Numbered from the stretch's first letter, positions 17,011 to 26,075 are shown. The stretch: 64,000 bases of DNA from Gaiellasilicea sp037720595 (GCA_037720595.1 JBBJLW010000004.1:1-64000), one strand, 5' to 3'. Notes: a model not told the origin generated them from the sequence alone. Numbers and translations: made by a program.

Positions 17011-17804
17011 TCGAGCACCGCTGGCAGCTCTGGCTGCTCGGCTGGGCGGCGGCAGCGCTCCTACTCGGCGGCCTCTACCTGCTCCAGCGCCGGACACGGG
17101 ACGCGACGGCGGTCGATGTGGGCTGGGCGGGAAGCCTGGTCCTGATCGCCGCGCTCGCAGCGGCGTTCGGTCCGGGAGAGCTCGAGCACCGGTTGCTGAT
17201 CCTCGCGCTCGCCGGTCTCGAGAACCTCCGGATCGCCTCACTCGTCCGCGGGCGGCTCGGCAAGGGGGAGGACACCCGTTATCAGGAGCTGCGGCGGCGG
17301 TGGCGAGAGCGCGGTCGCGAGCAGCTGACCTTCGCGATCTTCTACCAGGCGCAGGCGCTCGTAGCGGCCGTGCTCGCAATCCCGTTCGTCCTGATCGCCT
17401 TCAACCGCGGCGACGGCCTCGCGCCGCTCGAGTGGGTGGGCGCGGCGCTCTGGCTCGTTGCCGCCCCGCTCGAGGCGCTCGCCGACCGGCAGCTCAGGAG
17501 CTTCAAGGCCGACGAGGCGAACAAGGGCCGTACGATGCGCGAAGGACTCTGGCGTTACTCGCGTCACCCGAACTACTTCTTCCAGTGGCTCACCTGGGTT
17601 GCCTACGCGCTGATCGCGCTCGCGGCGCCGTGGGGCTGGATCGGGCTGGCAGCACCCGCCTTCATCCTCTACCTGATCCTCTTCATCACCGGCGTCAAGC
17701 CGGCCGAGGAGCAGGCGCTGCGCAGCCGCGGAGACGACTTCCGGCGCTACCAGCGCGAGACGAGCGTCTTCATCCCATGGTTTCCGCGCTCGTCGACCGC
17801 CTGA
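17007..17804 (+). CDS. DUF1295 / steroid 5-alpha-reductase-like membrane protein
   Basis: 265 aa from ATG 17007 (overlap of 4 with the previous gene). Six or seven hydrophobic segments, with the C-terminal YSRHPNYFFQWLTWVAY (about 191-207) and the terminal Phe/Tyr-rich RYQRETSVFIPWFP motif of the DUF1295 group. The fold is shared with NADPH-dependent steroid 5-alpha reductases and isoprenylcysteine methyltransferases. In this setting a reduction of a methylated or methylene acyl chain is a fair hypothesis. Confidence 0.88.
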   Translation: MIEHRWQLWLLGWAAAALLLGGLYLLQRRTRDATAVDVGWAGSLVLIAALAAAFGPGELEHRLLILALAGLENLRIASLVRGRLGKGEDTRYQELRRRWRERGREQLTFAIFYQAQALVAAVLAIPFVLIAFNRGDGLAPLEWVGAALWLVAAPLEALADRQLRSFKADEANKGRTMREGLWRYSRHPNYFFQWLTWVAYALIALAAPWGWIGLAAPAFILYLILFITGVKPAEEQALRSRGDDFRRYQRETSVFIPWFPRSSTA

Positions 17805-18787
17805 TCGAGTCCGGGCGCGTCCCGGATCCACTGCTGCGACTCGGGATCCGAGCGAATCTCGCGACTCGACTCGCGCGTGAGCGGCGGAAGGGGCCGAACG
17901 CGTCCCGCGAGTTCGTCGAGCGACTGCGCGCGGCGCCGATCGCCGAGCAGGTCGAGCGGCCGAACGAGCAGCACTACGAGCTGCCCGCCGCGTTCTTCGA
18001 GCTCGTGCTCGGCCCGCGGCTCAAGTACAGCTCCTGTCTCTGGGCCCCGGGCGACTCGCTCGCGGCGGCGGAGGAGCGGATGCTCGCGCTGACCTGCGAG
18101 CGCGCGCAGGTCGAGGACGGGATGACGCTGCTCGACCTCGGCTGCGGCTGGGGCTCGCTCAGCCTCTGGCTCGCCGAGCGCTATCCGTCCTCCCGGGTCG
18201 TCGCCGTCTCGAACTCGGCCGGCCAGCGCAAGTTCCTCCAGCCACGCGCGCCGGCGAACCTCGAGCTCGTCACCGCCGACGTGAACGAGTGGGAGCCCGG
18301 CGAGCGCTTCGACCGGATCCTCTCGGTCGAGATGCTCGAGCACATGCGCAACTACGAGCGTCTCTTCGGTCGGATCTCCTCATGGCTCGATCCCGACGGC
18401 CTCTTCTTCGTCCATGTCTTCAGCCACCGTCTCTACGCCTATGCCTACGACGAGGGGTGGATGGCGCGGAGGTTCTTCACCGCCGGGAACATGCCCTCCG
18501 ACGACCTGCTCCTCCACTTCCAGCGCGACCTCTCCTTGCGCGACCACTGGCGCGTGAGCGGCGAGCACTACGCGCAGACCGCCGAGGCCTGGTTGGAGCG
18601 GCTGGACAGCAACCGCGACCAAGCGCTCGCCGTGCTCGCGGAGGCCTACGGCGCCGACCGCGCCAGTGCCTGGCTCGCGAACTGGCGCGTCTTCTTCCTC
18701 GCGTGCGCCGAGCTGTGGGGCTACCGGGGCGGGCGAGAGTGGCTCGTCTCGCACTACCTCTTCGCGCCGCGCCCGACGGAAACCTAG
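17777..18787 (+). CDS. Second CFA-like methyltransferase, coclaurine-N-methyltransferase-like subgroup
   Basis: 336 aa from ATG 17777, overlapping the previous gene by 28 bp. QHYELPAAFFELVLGPRLKY (about 59-78), SAM motif LLDLGCGWGSLSLWLAERYP (about 117-136), VSVEMLEHMRNYE and WMARRFFTAGNMPSDDLLL are present. It is shorter than Cfa and lacks the N-terminal lipid domain. It resembles the bacterial relatives of plant coclaurine N-methyltransferases that sit beside COG2907/DUF1365 genes. The acceptor may be an acyl chain or a lipid head group. Confidence 0.88.
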   Translation: MVSALVDRLIESGRVPDPLLRLGIRANLATRLARERRKGPNASREFVERLRAAPIAEQVERPNEQHYELPAAFFELVLGPRLKYSSCLWAPGDSLAAAEERMLALTCERAQVEDGMTLLDLGCGWGSLSLWLAERYPSSRVVAVSNSAGQRKFLQPRAPANLELVTADVNEWEPGERFDRILSVEMLEHMRNYERLFGRISSWLDPDGLFFVHVFSHRLYAYAYDEGWMARRFFTAGNMPSDDLLLHFQRDLSLRDHWRVSGEHYAQTAEAWLERLDSNRDQALAVLAEAYGADRASAWLANWRVFFLACAELWGYRGGREWLVSHYLFAPRPTET

Positions 18788-18797
18788 AGCTAGCGTC

Positions 18798-19247
18798 CTA
18801 CGGCCACTGCGAGACCGGGTAGTCCGACTCGGGCACGACGACGCTGCCGGCGAACTTGTCGTGCCAGGTCTGCTTCTCCTTGTCCCAGAGCATCCAGAAG
18901 TAGCCGAGGAGGAGCGGGATTGCGGAGACGATCCGGCCGATGTAGCGGATGAAGGCGCGGCCGTAGCCGATCGGCCCGCCGTCCTTCAGGCTGAGCACGC
19001 GGATCCCGAGCGCCTTCTTGCCGAGTGTCTGGCCCGAGGCGCTGCCCTCGAAATAGGTGTAGTAACCGAGCCCGATCAGGGTCGCGATCCCGGTGGCGGC
19101 GTTGTCGTCGATGAGTCCGAGCAGGATCACGTTCGCGATGCCGATCACGATCCCGTCGAGGAGCGAGGCAACGAACCGCCGCCAGAATCCGGCTCGCGGA
19201 CCAGAAGCGTGGCTGCCGCTCTGCGAGTACTGCGACTGCTCGGACAC
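18798..19247 (-). CDS. RDD family membrane protein
   Basis: 149 aa from GTG 19247. After a Ser/Gln-rich leader (MSEQSQYSQSGSHASG), residues ~20-140 form the RDD domain: GFWRRFVASLLDGIVIG (here Arg-Arg-Asp equivalent), two more hydrophobic segments, and SGQTLGKKALGIRVL. RDD proteins are three-helix membrane proteins of uncertain role, some implicated in ion transport. It is convergent with the lipid operon and is preceded by a second RDD gene. Confidence 0.88.
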   Translation of the reverse strand: MSEQSQYSQSGSHASGPRAGFWRRFVASLLDGIVIGIANVILLGLIDDNAATGIATLIGLGYYTYFEGSASGQTLGKKALGIRVLSLKDGGPIGYGRAFIRYIGRIVSAIPLLLGYFWMLWDKEKQTWHDKFAGSVVVPESDYPVSQWP

Positions 19248-19282
19248 GGAACTCCTCTCGTCGGCACCTGGCGCGCGCGAGC

Positions 19283-20056
19283 CTACCGCGCCGACTCGCC
19301 GCGCGCAGCCTTCGCCGCCACGAGCAGCGCAAGGAAGCGCTCGGTGCTGAGGTCGGGCGGGACGCCGCCGACCTTGGGCAGTAGCCGTGAGGCGAGCGTC
19401 CGGGCGAGGTCGGAGCGCGCTTGATCCTCGATCTCCGCTCGGCGCTCGAGAAAGCGCCGGACGGCGGCGATCTCCTCGGCTGTGACGGCGCTCGTATCCC
19501 AGGACGCGGACTCGGGGACGGCCGCCGCGGAAACGGTCACCGGGGTTGTTAGCGTCGCCGCGGCGCGTGTCGTCGCGCGTCGGTCGCGAACGACGAGCGT
19601 CCCTGCCGCCACGTCTCCGAGTCGCTGGTTCTTGCGCGTCGCGAGGATCGTGCCGGCGCCGAGGACGTAGGCGAACGGAAGGAAGTCGACCAGCCGCAGG
19701 GCGTTTCGGACGGCGCTCGTGAGAAAGCCGACGGGCTCCCCCGCCGAGCGCACGACGCGCAGGCCGTTCAGCCGCTTGCCGGGCGTCCGCCCCGCCGCGA
19801 GCACCTCGAAGAGGACGTCGTAGGCGAAGACGACGAGAAACGAGATCAGCGCGAAGGAGGCCGCGGCGAGTCCCTCTCGATCGGTCGACGCGCCGGTCGT
19901 GAGCAGCCCGACGGCCACGAACGTCGCGATCAGCAGCGCGGTCTGGATCGCCAGGTCGACGAGCGCCGAGACGAAGCGCGAGCCTGCCCCTGCTAGCGTG
20001 AGCTCGAGGTCGACTCCCTCGGGAGTGGCGATCGTGATCGTCTCGTCGAACCGCAT
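19283..20056 (-). CDS. RDD family membrane protein
   Basis: 257 aa. The RDD domain covers ~1-150: AGAGSRFVSALVDLAIQTAL (about 22-41), FAYDVLFEVLAAGRTPGKRL and LRLVDFLPFAYVLG. Residues 150-257 form a soluble, Ala/Arg-rich tail. It starts at ATG 20056, just 3 bp from the GTG of the divergent SpoIIM-like gene, so the transcripts are probably leaderless or the promoters overlap coding DNA. RDD-SpoIIM-DUF58-MoxR neighbourhoods are common in high-GC Gram-positives. Confidence 0.88.
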   Translation of the reverse strand: MRFDETITIATPEGVDLELTLAGAGSRFVSALVDLAIQTALLIATFVAVGLLTTGASTDREGLAAASFALISFLVVFAYDVLFEVLAAGRTPGKRLNGLRVVRSAGEPVGFLTSAVRNALRLVDFLPFAYVLGAGTILATRKNQRLGDVAAGTLVVRDRRATTRAAATLTTPVTVSAAAVPESASWDTSAVTAEEIAAVRRFLERRAEIEDQARSDLARTLASRLLPKVGGVPPDLSTERFLALLVAAKAARGESAR

Positions 20057-20059
20057 CTC

Positions 20060-21046
20060 GTGAGAAACCTAGACGCTTTCGTCCGCGATCGAAGCCCTGC
20101 CTGGAGCGAGCTCGAGGGGCTCGTGCAGGCGGCCGGCCGGCGACCCGAGTCGCTGGGCGCGACCCGCGTGCGCCGGCTCGGCGGGCTCTATCGCGCGACG
20201 GCGGCCGACCTCGCGCTGGCCCGGAGCACCTTCCCCGGCGATCCCGTGGTCGATCGGCTGGAGCGGCTCGTCGCAGGGGGCCGCTCGCTCGTCTACGCGG
20301 TTCCGACTCGTCGTCGAGCGCTGCGCGACTTCGTCGTGCGCGGCTACTGGCAGCTCGTACTCGAGCGGGCGGTGCCGCTGGCGATTGCCGTCGCGCTGCT
20401 CTTCGGCCCCGCTGCACTCGCCGGAGGCTGGGCGCTCTCGGATCCCGGCGCCGCTGCCGGCCTCGTTCCGGCGGAATATCAGAGCGTCACGGAGCCACGA
20501 CCCGAGGGCGGAGACATCGGGCTGGCGGCCGACGAGCAGGCTGCGTTCGCGGCGACGATCCTGACGAACAACATCCGGGTCTCGATTCTCGCCTTCGCGG
20601 CCGGAATCCTCGTCGGGCTCGGCACAGCGTTCGTGCTCGTCCTGAACGGCGTCCTCCTGGGCGTGGTTTCCGGGCTCGCGATCGGCGCCGGCAACGGCCC
20701 CGTCTTCTTCGAGCTCGTCAGCGCTCACGGCGTGCTCGAGCTGTCGTGCATCGCCGTCGCAGGCGCGGCGGGGCTCAGGCTCGGCTGGACGATCGTCGAG
20801 CCGGGAACGCGGACGCGAGGGGCGTCGCTGCGCCGTGAGGCTCCCCCGGCGCTCGCACTCGTCCTCGGGACCGCGCCGTGGCTCGTTCTTGCCGGGATCG
20901 TCGAGGGATTCGTGACGGGCTCAGGCACCGGTCTCGCCGGCGCGCTCGTCGTCGGCTTCGCGCTCGGCTCGATCTACTGGACGCTCGTGCTCACGCTGGG
21001 GCGCGCTACAAGCGAGCCCGGGACTTCGCTCGCAGATACGCGCTGA
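20060..21046 (+). CDS. Stage II sporulation protein M-like (SpoIIM/DUF95) membrane protein
   Basis: 328 aa from GTG 20060. A soluble N-terminal helical part (DAFVRDRSPAWSELEGLV, ATAADLALARSTFP) precedes five to six membrane helices, with NNIRVSILAFAAGILVGLGT (about 172-191) the most typical SpoIIM segment. In non-sporulating actinobacteria these proteins accompany RDD and MoxR-type ATPase genes, role unknown. Its last 41 bp overlap the 3' end of the convergent DUF58 gene. Confidence 0.87.
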   Translation: MRNLDAFVRDRSPAWSELEGLVQAAGRRPESLGATRVRRLGGLYRATAADLALARSTFPGDPVVDRLERLVAGGRSLVYAVPTRRRALRDFVVRGYWQLVLERAVPLAIAVALLFGPAALAGGWALSDPGAAAGLVPAEYQSVTEPRPEGGDIGLAADEQAAFAATILTNNIRVSILAFAAGILVGLGTAFVLVLNGVLLGVVSGLAIGAGNGPVFFELVSAHGVLELSCIAVAGAAGLRLGWTIVEPGTRTRGASLRREAPPALALVLGTAPWLVLAGIVEGFVTGSGTGLAGALVVGFALGSIYWTLVLTLGRATSEPGTSLADTR

Positions 21047-22250
21047 CGCAGGCGGCCGGGAGCGCCTGGGCCGGCGCCTCGATCACGATTGCACCTGCGC
21101 GGCGGAGCAGGCCGACGACCACGGCGCGCGACTCGAGCACCTCCGCAGCCGCGGCCGCGCGGTAGACCTCGGCGGGCTCCGTCGGCTCGACGGTGAGGAA
21201 GCCCTGCAGCTCGAGATCGGTAGCGCTCGCGACGGCCAGCGCGTGTCTGCGGGCCAGCAGCGGCAGCGCGGCCAAGAGCGGGCGCGCCGCGGCTTCCTCG
21301 AGCAGATCAGTGAGTACGAGCACGAAGGCGCGTTTCGACTCGCCGACGTGACGGAAGGCGAGCTCGTAATCCGAGTCGACCGGGCGAGGCTCGATGTCGA
21401 AGAGCGCCTGCACGACGGCTCGAGCACCAGCCCTGCGTGGCGCGAGCCGGCGCAAGATCTCGCGATCGAAGGCGAGCACGCCCGCGCGATCGCCGACCTC
21501 GTCGGCTACAGCGGCGACCGCGACGGCGGCGTCGATCGACGCGTCGAGCCGGGTTCGATCTCCGAGCGGCGCGGCCATCAATCGACCGCAGTCGACGACG
21601 CACACGACGTCCCGGTCGCGCTCGACGCGATAGGTGTTCGACATCGGCCGGCCGAGCCGCTCGGTGGCCCGCCAGTTGAGCTGGCGAACATCGTCGTCGG
21701 GTGAATAGTCGCGGATCGACTCGAAGTCGGTTCCGAGCCCGAGCGGCCCTCGCGAGCGACGTCCCTCATCGCGGAATCGGCCGGTTCGCACCGCGATCGC
21801 GAGCCGGCGGGCACCGGGTAGATCCGGGTAGACGGCGACCTCCCGCGGCTCGCCGGGGCGGTGGTACCAGCAGCCGAGCCCGAGCGATCCGACAACACGA
21901 GCCGCCGGTGTCGGCAGCGTGTGCCGCCCGCGCCGGAGGCCGATCACCTGCGCGTCGAGCGTCCCGTCCCCCTCCTGCGGCTCGATCGCGACGTCCGCAA
22001 GACGCGGCTGACGGAGACGCACCGCCCGCCCGTCCGAATCGGAGCGAAGCGAGAGGCGGGCGGGCACGCCGCGTGCAAGGATTCCGGGCAGCTCTTGCAC
22101 GACTTCCGGCGCCCGTCGCGCTCCGAGAGCATCGACGACGATTCCCGAGCCCACGGCGAGAAGCGCGAACACCGACAGAACCGGAGGCAGGACGAGCGCC
22201 GAGAGCGCGGCGGCCCCGAGCGCGAGGGCGCCGCGCGCGGTGGGACTCAC
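21006..22250 (-). CDS. DUF58 domain protein with von Willebrand-like fold
   Basis: 414 aa from GTG 22250 (GTGA overlap with the MoxR stop). Two N-terminal hydrophobic segments (about 7-40) are followed by the DUF58 signature YSPDDDVRQLNWRATERLGR (about 181-200), VVCVVDCGRLM and a C-terminal vWA-like region. DUF58 proteins partner MoxR AAA+ ATPases in chaperone-like assembly of other proteins. It is the last gene of the 26-21 kb operon. Confidence 0.9.
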   Translation of the reverse strand: MSPTARGALALGAAALSALVLPPVLSVFALLAVGSGIVVDALGARRAPEVVQELPGILARGVPARLSLRSDSDGRAVRLRQPRLADVAIEPQEGDGTLDAQVIGLRRGRHTLPTPAARVVGSLGLGCWYHRPGEPREVAVYPDLPGARRLAIAVRTGRFRDEGRRSRGPLGLGTDFESIRDYSPDDDVRQLNWRATERLGRPMSNTYRVERDRDVVCVVDCGRLMAAPLGDRTRLDASIDAAVAVAAVADEVGDRAGVLAFDREILRRLAPRRAGARAVVQALFDIEPRPVDSDYELAFRHVGESKRAFVLVLTDLLEEAAARPLLAALPLLARRHALAVASATDLELQGFLTVEPTEPAEVYRAAAAAEVLESRAVVVGLLRRAGAIVIEAPAQALPAACVSAYLRAKSRARL

Positions 22251-23173
22251 CGAGGGACTGGCACGGTCTGCAGCGCCGCGTCGATCGCCGCGTCCGGCGT
22301 GTACCGCTCGAGCTCCGCCTCCGGGCGCAGGAGCAGCCGATGGCGCAGGACGTCGTGGGCCATCTCGGCCACGTCGTCGGGAGTGACGAACCCGCGCTCC
22401 GCGAGCCGAGCCGCACCCTTGGCCGCGGCGAGCAGGTGGACAGCGGCACGCGGACTCGCCCCCAGCTCCACGCTCGGCAGCGTCCTGGTCGCGCGTACCA
22501 CGCCGGCGACATAGCCGAGCACCTCGTCCGTCACTCCGGTCGAGTCGACGTCGCGCTGGGCCTCTCGCAGCTCATCCGCCCCCACGACCGGCTCGACGTC
22601 GTCCAGAGTTGCCGGCGCAACTCCCCGGTGGCGCAGCGCGAGCAGCGAGCGCTCGACCTCCTCACTGGGGTAGCCGATCGCGAGCTTGAAGAGGAACCGA
22701 TCGAGCTGCGCCTCGGGTAGCGGATAGGTGCCCTCGTACTCGATCGGGTTCTGCGTGCCGACGACCACGAACGGCTGCGGCAGCGGCTTCGTCTCCCCCT
22801 CGATCGTCACCTGCCGCTCCTCCATCGCTTCGAGCAGCGCAGCCTGCGTCTTCGGTGGCGTCCGGTTGATCTCGTCGGCGAGCAGCACGTTCGTGAACAC
22901 CGGCCCTGCCCGGAAGGAGACGGACCCTTCGCGATAGACCATCGTCCCGGTCAGGTCGGAAGGCAACATGTCCGGCGTGAACTGGACGCGGCGGAAGGGC
23001 AGTCCGAGCGCTCGCGCAGTCGCGTTCGCGAGCAGCGTCTTGGCGACACCCGGGACGCCCTCGAGCAGGACGTGTCCGCCCACGACGAGCGCGACCAGAA
23101 GCCGGTCTACTGCGTCCTCCTGACCGAGGACGACCTTCGAGACCTCGGCCTGGACTCGATCTCGCAGCGTCAC
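22247..23173 (-). CDS. MoxR-family AAA+ ATPase
   Basis: 308 aa from GTG 23173. Walker A is GVPGVAKT (about 41-48), Walker B LLADEINR (about 103-110), followed by the MoxR-typical ALLEAMEERQVTIEGE and VGTQNPIEYEGTYPLPEAQ segments. It probably remodels or activates the DUF58/DUF4350/DUF4129 membrane proteins encoded beside it. Both ends overlap neighbours by 4 bp. The long open frame extending to 24967 is a shadow over the neighbouring genes. Confidence 0.93.
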   Translation of the reverse strand: MTLRDRVQAEVSKVVLGQEDAVDRLLVALVVGGHVLLEGVPGVAKTLLANATARALGLPFRRVQFTPDMLPSDLTGTMVYREGSVSFRAGPVFTNVLLADEINRTPPKTQAALLEAMEERQVTIEGETKPLPQPFVVVGTQNPIEYEGTYPLPEAQLDRFLFKLAIGYPSEEVERSLLALRHRGVAPATLDDVEPVVGADELREAQRDVDSTGVTDEVLGYVAGVVRATRTLPSVELGASPRAAVHLLAAAKGAARLAERGFVTPDDVAEMAHDVLRHRLLLRPEAELERYTPDAAIDAALQTVPVPR

Positions 23174-24213
23174 GCGCTTCGTCCCGGGCTGCGGCGCTCG
23201 AGCTCGGCGGCAGCGCGACCGAGCCGGAGCAGATCGTCCGGGGTCTTCGGCTCCCGCTCGAATGCATCTCCGGCCACCCCGAGCCGGGCAGCAGCGGCGA
23301 GCGCTCGGGCGCGCAGCGGTTCGCTCGCCTCGGCCGGCCCTCGCGTGCGGGTGAGGATCGCGCCGAGCGACTCCACGTAGAGCGCGCGCGCCGGCGCGAG
23401 CGTGCGGGCCGTCTCCTCGGCGGGGCCGAGGCGGCGGCCGCGGGCGACCATGAACGCAAGTGCGGCAACGAGCATCCCGGCCAGCGTAACGAGCCAGCCG
23501 CGGGGGATTGCGGCGAAGCCGCTCGCCGCGCCGTAGCCGTGGTAGCGCTCGAGGAAGGCGACCTGCCGACTCGACTCGCCGACTAGGGCCAGGCCGAGGG
23601 CGGCGTTGTCGGCGAGGTCGAGCGCGCCGTTGGCGAGCGGGCTGCCGTCCGCGAGGAGCAAGACCCGGCCGCGGCCGATCGCGCCGACGGTGAGCAGGCT
23701 CCCCTTCGCGTCGCCGAGTACGGGCAGCGTCGGCCCGGCATCGCCCCAGGAGCCGCTCTCCGCGGCTGCGATCTCGTCGACTCCGGCCAGCTCGCCGAAC
23801 GGCGCGAGCGTGCCGATGTCCTCGACCGGCCCCGGCCGCCATTGCGGGGCGGGCCGAACCAGCCGGCCGAGCCAGCCGAAGCCCGGCCCCGAGGCGACCA
23901 GCCGTCCTCCCCGCTCGACGAAGCTCCGCAGCGCGTCCGCATCCTCCCGCTCGACGACGCCCGGGTCGAGGAGAACGATCGTCGTCCTGGTCGGCTCCAG
24001 AGCCAGCTCGCGTGGCCGATCGCGAACCCGCGCGACCTCGTGACCCGTCCGGCGCAGCAGCTCTGCGTACGCCGCAACGCCCTCGTCCCGCGTGCCGTAG
24101 GCGGAAGCCGAGGGCCCGCCCGGCTCGGGATACGCGAGCTCCACCATCTTCACAGCCACGTTGAGCCCGACCACGAGGCCGACCAATCCGAGAGCCAGCC
24201 GCCGCCCGCTCAT
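23170..24213 (-). CDS. DUF4350 domain membrane protein
   Basis: 347 aa from ATG 24213. An N-terminal membrane helix (LALGLVGLVVGLNVAVKMV) leads to an extracytoplasmic DUF4350 region with a GATase-like pattern (TTIVLLDPGVVEREDADALRSF). A second helix (GWLVTLAGMLVAALAFMVA, about 255-273) and a cytoplasmic tail follow. The family is a regular member of MoxR/DUF58/DUF4129 operons, biochemical role unknown. Overlaps: ATGA with DUF4129 and GTGA with MoxR. Confidence 0.85.
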   Translation of the reverse strand: MSGRRLALGLVGLVVGLNVAVKMVELAYPEPGGPSASAYGTRDEGVAAYAELLRRTGHEVARVRDRPRELALEPTRTTIVLLDPGVVEREDADALRSFVERGGRLVASGPGFGWLGRLVRPAPQWRPGPVEDIGTLAPFGELAGVDEIAAAESGSWGDAGPTLPVLGDAKGSLLTVGAIGRGRVLLLADGSPLANGALDLADNAALGLALVGESSRQVAFLERYHGYGAASGFAAIPRGWLVTLAGMLVAALAFMVARGRRLGPAEETARTLAPARALYVESLGAILTRTRGPAEASEPLRARALAAAARLGVAGDAFEREPKTPDDLLRLGRAAAELERRSPGRSA

Positions 24214-25070
24214 GCTCGGTCGGCGCGCGCCAGCACCTGCGGCCATTCGCTCCTGGCCGCGTCGAGATCGGCTGCAGAAGCCGCCCTGCCGCCGTACACG
24301 ACCTCGTCCAGGGTGTGCGCGAGCCGGTCGAACCGCTCCGAGTGCAGGAGCCCGATGAGCTGACGGCTGGTGAGCGTCTCCGGCTCTGGAATCGCCCTGA
24401 CCTGCGCGAGCCGGACGAGTCCCGCACGGAACCGAAGCCGAAGCGCGAGATCGAGCTCGCCCCGCGACTCGGCCTGATCCGCAAAGCGATCGAGCGTGCG
24501 CGGATCGAGTCCCTGCTCCCGCTCTGCGCGTCGCTGGCGCTCGAAGACGGCGCCGCCCCGATGCCTCCCGAGCCGCGCCGCGACGACGGCTGCAGCACCC
24601 ACGACGGAGAGCCCGAGCAGAACCCAGAGCGCGCTCCCGCCGCCGGGAATCCATCCGGCGAGCCACCGAAATGGACGGGCGAGCGGCTCGAGCCGATCTC
24701 CGAGCCATTCAAGCGCGCGACGAAAGGGCCGCGGCGGCCCGGTTCCCCGAAAACGGCGCTCGCCGAGGATCGCCGCCGCGGTGGCGCTTGGATCGGCAGC
24801 GGACGCACTCTTCCCGCTCGGAGCCGCCAGAACCGCGAGCCTGCGCTCGAGCTCGGCTCCGTTCGCGTTCGCGAGCGCCGAGCGAAGATCGACTGCACGG
24901 CCATCGACGCTGTCCACCTGACGCAGGCGCGCAAGGGACTCGGGATCGGCGGCCGCCTCCCGCGCAAGCGCTCGCATCTCTGCCCCCGTCGCCTCGCCGG
25001 CGAGGGCCGAGCTCGGCAGCGTCGCCGCGAGCGCGGCCCCGATAAGTGCCACCGCGGTCTGCAGCCTCAT
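24210..25070 (-). CDS. DUF4129 domain protein
   Basis: 286 aa from ATG 25070. Signal peptide (MRLQTAVALIGAALAATLPSSALA), an extracytoplasmic helix-rich part, one membrane helix near 168-188 (ALWVLLGLSVVGAAAVVAA) and the C-terminal DUF4129 domain (about 225-286) with ELDLALRLRFRAGLVRL and the ending HTLDEVVYGGR. In related operons this protein is thought to work with MoxR and DUF58; some are linked to transglutaminase-like proteins. ATGA overlap on both sides. Confidence 0.85.
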   Translation of the reverse strand: MRLQTAVALIGAALAATLPSSALAGEATGAEMRALAREAAADPESLARLRQVDSVDGRAVDLRSALANANGAELERRLAVLAAPSGKSASAADPSATAAAILGERRFRGTGPPRPFRRALEWLGDRLEPLARPFRWLAGWIPGGGSALWVLLGLSVVGAAAVVAARLGRHRGGAVFERQRRAEREQGLDPRTLDRFADQAESRGELDLALRLRFRAGLVRLAQVRAIPEPETLTSRQLIGLLHSERFDRLAHTLDEVVYGGRAASAADLDAARSEWPQVLARADRA

Positions 25071-26068
25071 TCGCCGGCGTCCCGCTGGCTGCGCGGCTTC
25101 CAGCCCGGAGGCGGCGGCCAGAACGGCGGCTGCTCCTCGTCGAGCTCGTCCTCGAGCCGACCCTCGCGAAGCGGCGCAGGCGTCTGACCGATTCTCTGTC
25201 CGAGTCCGGGCTCCACCCCGATCTGCTCCGCGAGCAGTTGCAGGTCGAACGCTTCCTTCCGCACGCGCAGGTCGAAGTAGAGGACAGTCACGAATGCGGC
25301 CGTGAGCGGCGTCGCGACCAGGCTCGCCAGCACGGTCGCGCCCGTGTTGACGAGAAACGAGCCGAGCGTCGGGTTCGACGTGTCGAAGGTCGTGAAGGCG
25401 CCGGCCAGCCCGGCGAGAGCGCCGCTGACGATCCCGACCAGGATCGTGCCGAGCGCGACGACGCCAAACGCTCCCCACCAGCGGCCCTTGACGAGCCGGC
25501 GCGAGCGCCCGAGCGCCCGCCTGCCGCGAAGCCCCTCGGTGAGGAGCACCGGCACGGCGACCGAGAAGGCGATGTACAGGTAGACGCCGGGGATCACGAG
25601 CAGGAGGAGACCCAGGATGGAGAGGAGGCCGCCGAGGACGGTGATCCAGAGGATCGAGTGCAGCCTCCGCGCGGCGAAGCGCAGCGCTGGGCGCCACTCG
25701 GCCCGCTCGCCGAGGTAGCCGTCCGCGATTGCCTTGAAGCATGCGCCGGTCGCCACCGTCGCGCCGACGAACGAGAGGATCCCGGCGGCGCCGAAGCCGG
25801 CGACGCTCGTCCAGAAGTCCCGGCCGAGCTCGAGCGTGCCGGTCGACGTGTCGGTGACCAGCCCGTCGCCGTCGGGCAGCGCCGACGACTGGATCAGGGC
25901 GGAAACGATCTCGATCGGGGCCACGACGACGAAGACGAGCGTCAAGAGGGCCCGGAAGTTGCGACGGTAGATCGTGATCCCGACGTCGAAGATCTCGCCG
26001 ATCCCAAGAGGTCGCAGTTCGGGCCGCAGGGCCGGGCCGTCGGCGCGTTCCGGCTGCTGCTCGCTCAC
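25067..26068 (-). CDS. Multi-pass membrane protein at head of the MoxR operon
   Basis: 333 aa using GTG 26068; an upstream in-frame ATG at 26116 would overlap the divergent gene and cover the palindrome at 26076-26104. Residues ~18-40 carry LRPLGIGEIFDVGITIYRRNF, then about six hydrophobic segments and a cytoplasmic C-tail rich in Pro and acidic residues (DELDEEQPPFWPPPPG). This resembles the glycerophosphodiester-phosphodiesterase membrane-domain/DUF7544-like proteins often placed before DUF4129 genes. Function is unknown. Confidence 0.8.
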   Translation of the reverse strand: MSEQQPERADGPALRPELRPLGIGEIFDVGITIYRRNFRALLTLVFVVVAPIEIVSALIQSSALPDGDGLVTDTSTGTLELGRDFWTSVAGFGAAGILSFVGATVATGACFKAIADGYLGERAEWRPALRFAARRLHSILWITVLGGLLSILGLLLLVIPGVYLYIAFSVAVPVLLTEGLRGRRALGRSRRLVKGRWWGAFGVVALGTILVGIVSGALAGLAGAFTTFDTSNPTLGSFLVNTGATVLASLVATPLTAAFVTVLYFDLRVRKEAFDLQLLAEQIGVEPGLGQRIGQTPAPLREGRLEDELDEEQPPFWPPPPGWKPRSQRDAGE

Positions 26069-26075
26069 GGCCGGG

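Noticed and set aside
22247..24967. 906-codon open frame covering MoxR
   Set aside because: Only the part after GTG 23173 resembles MoxR; the rest is an antisense or out-of-frame reading of the DUF4350 and DUF4129 genes in high-GC DNA.
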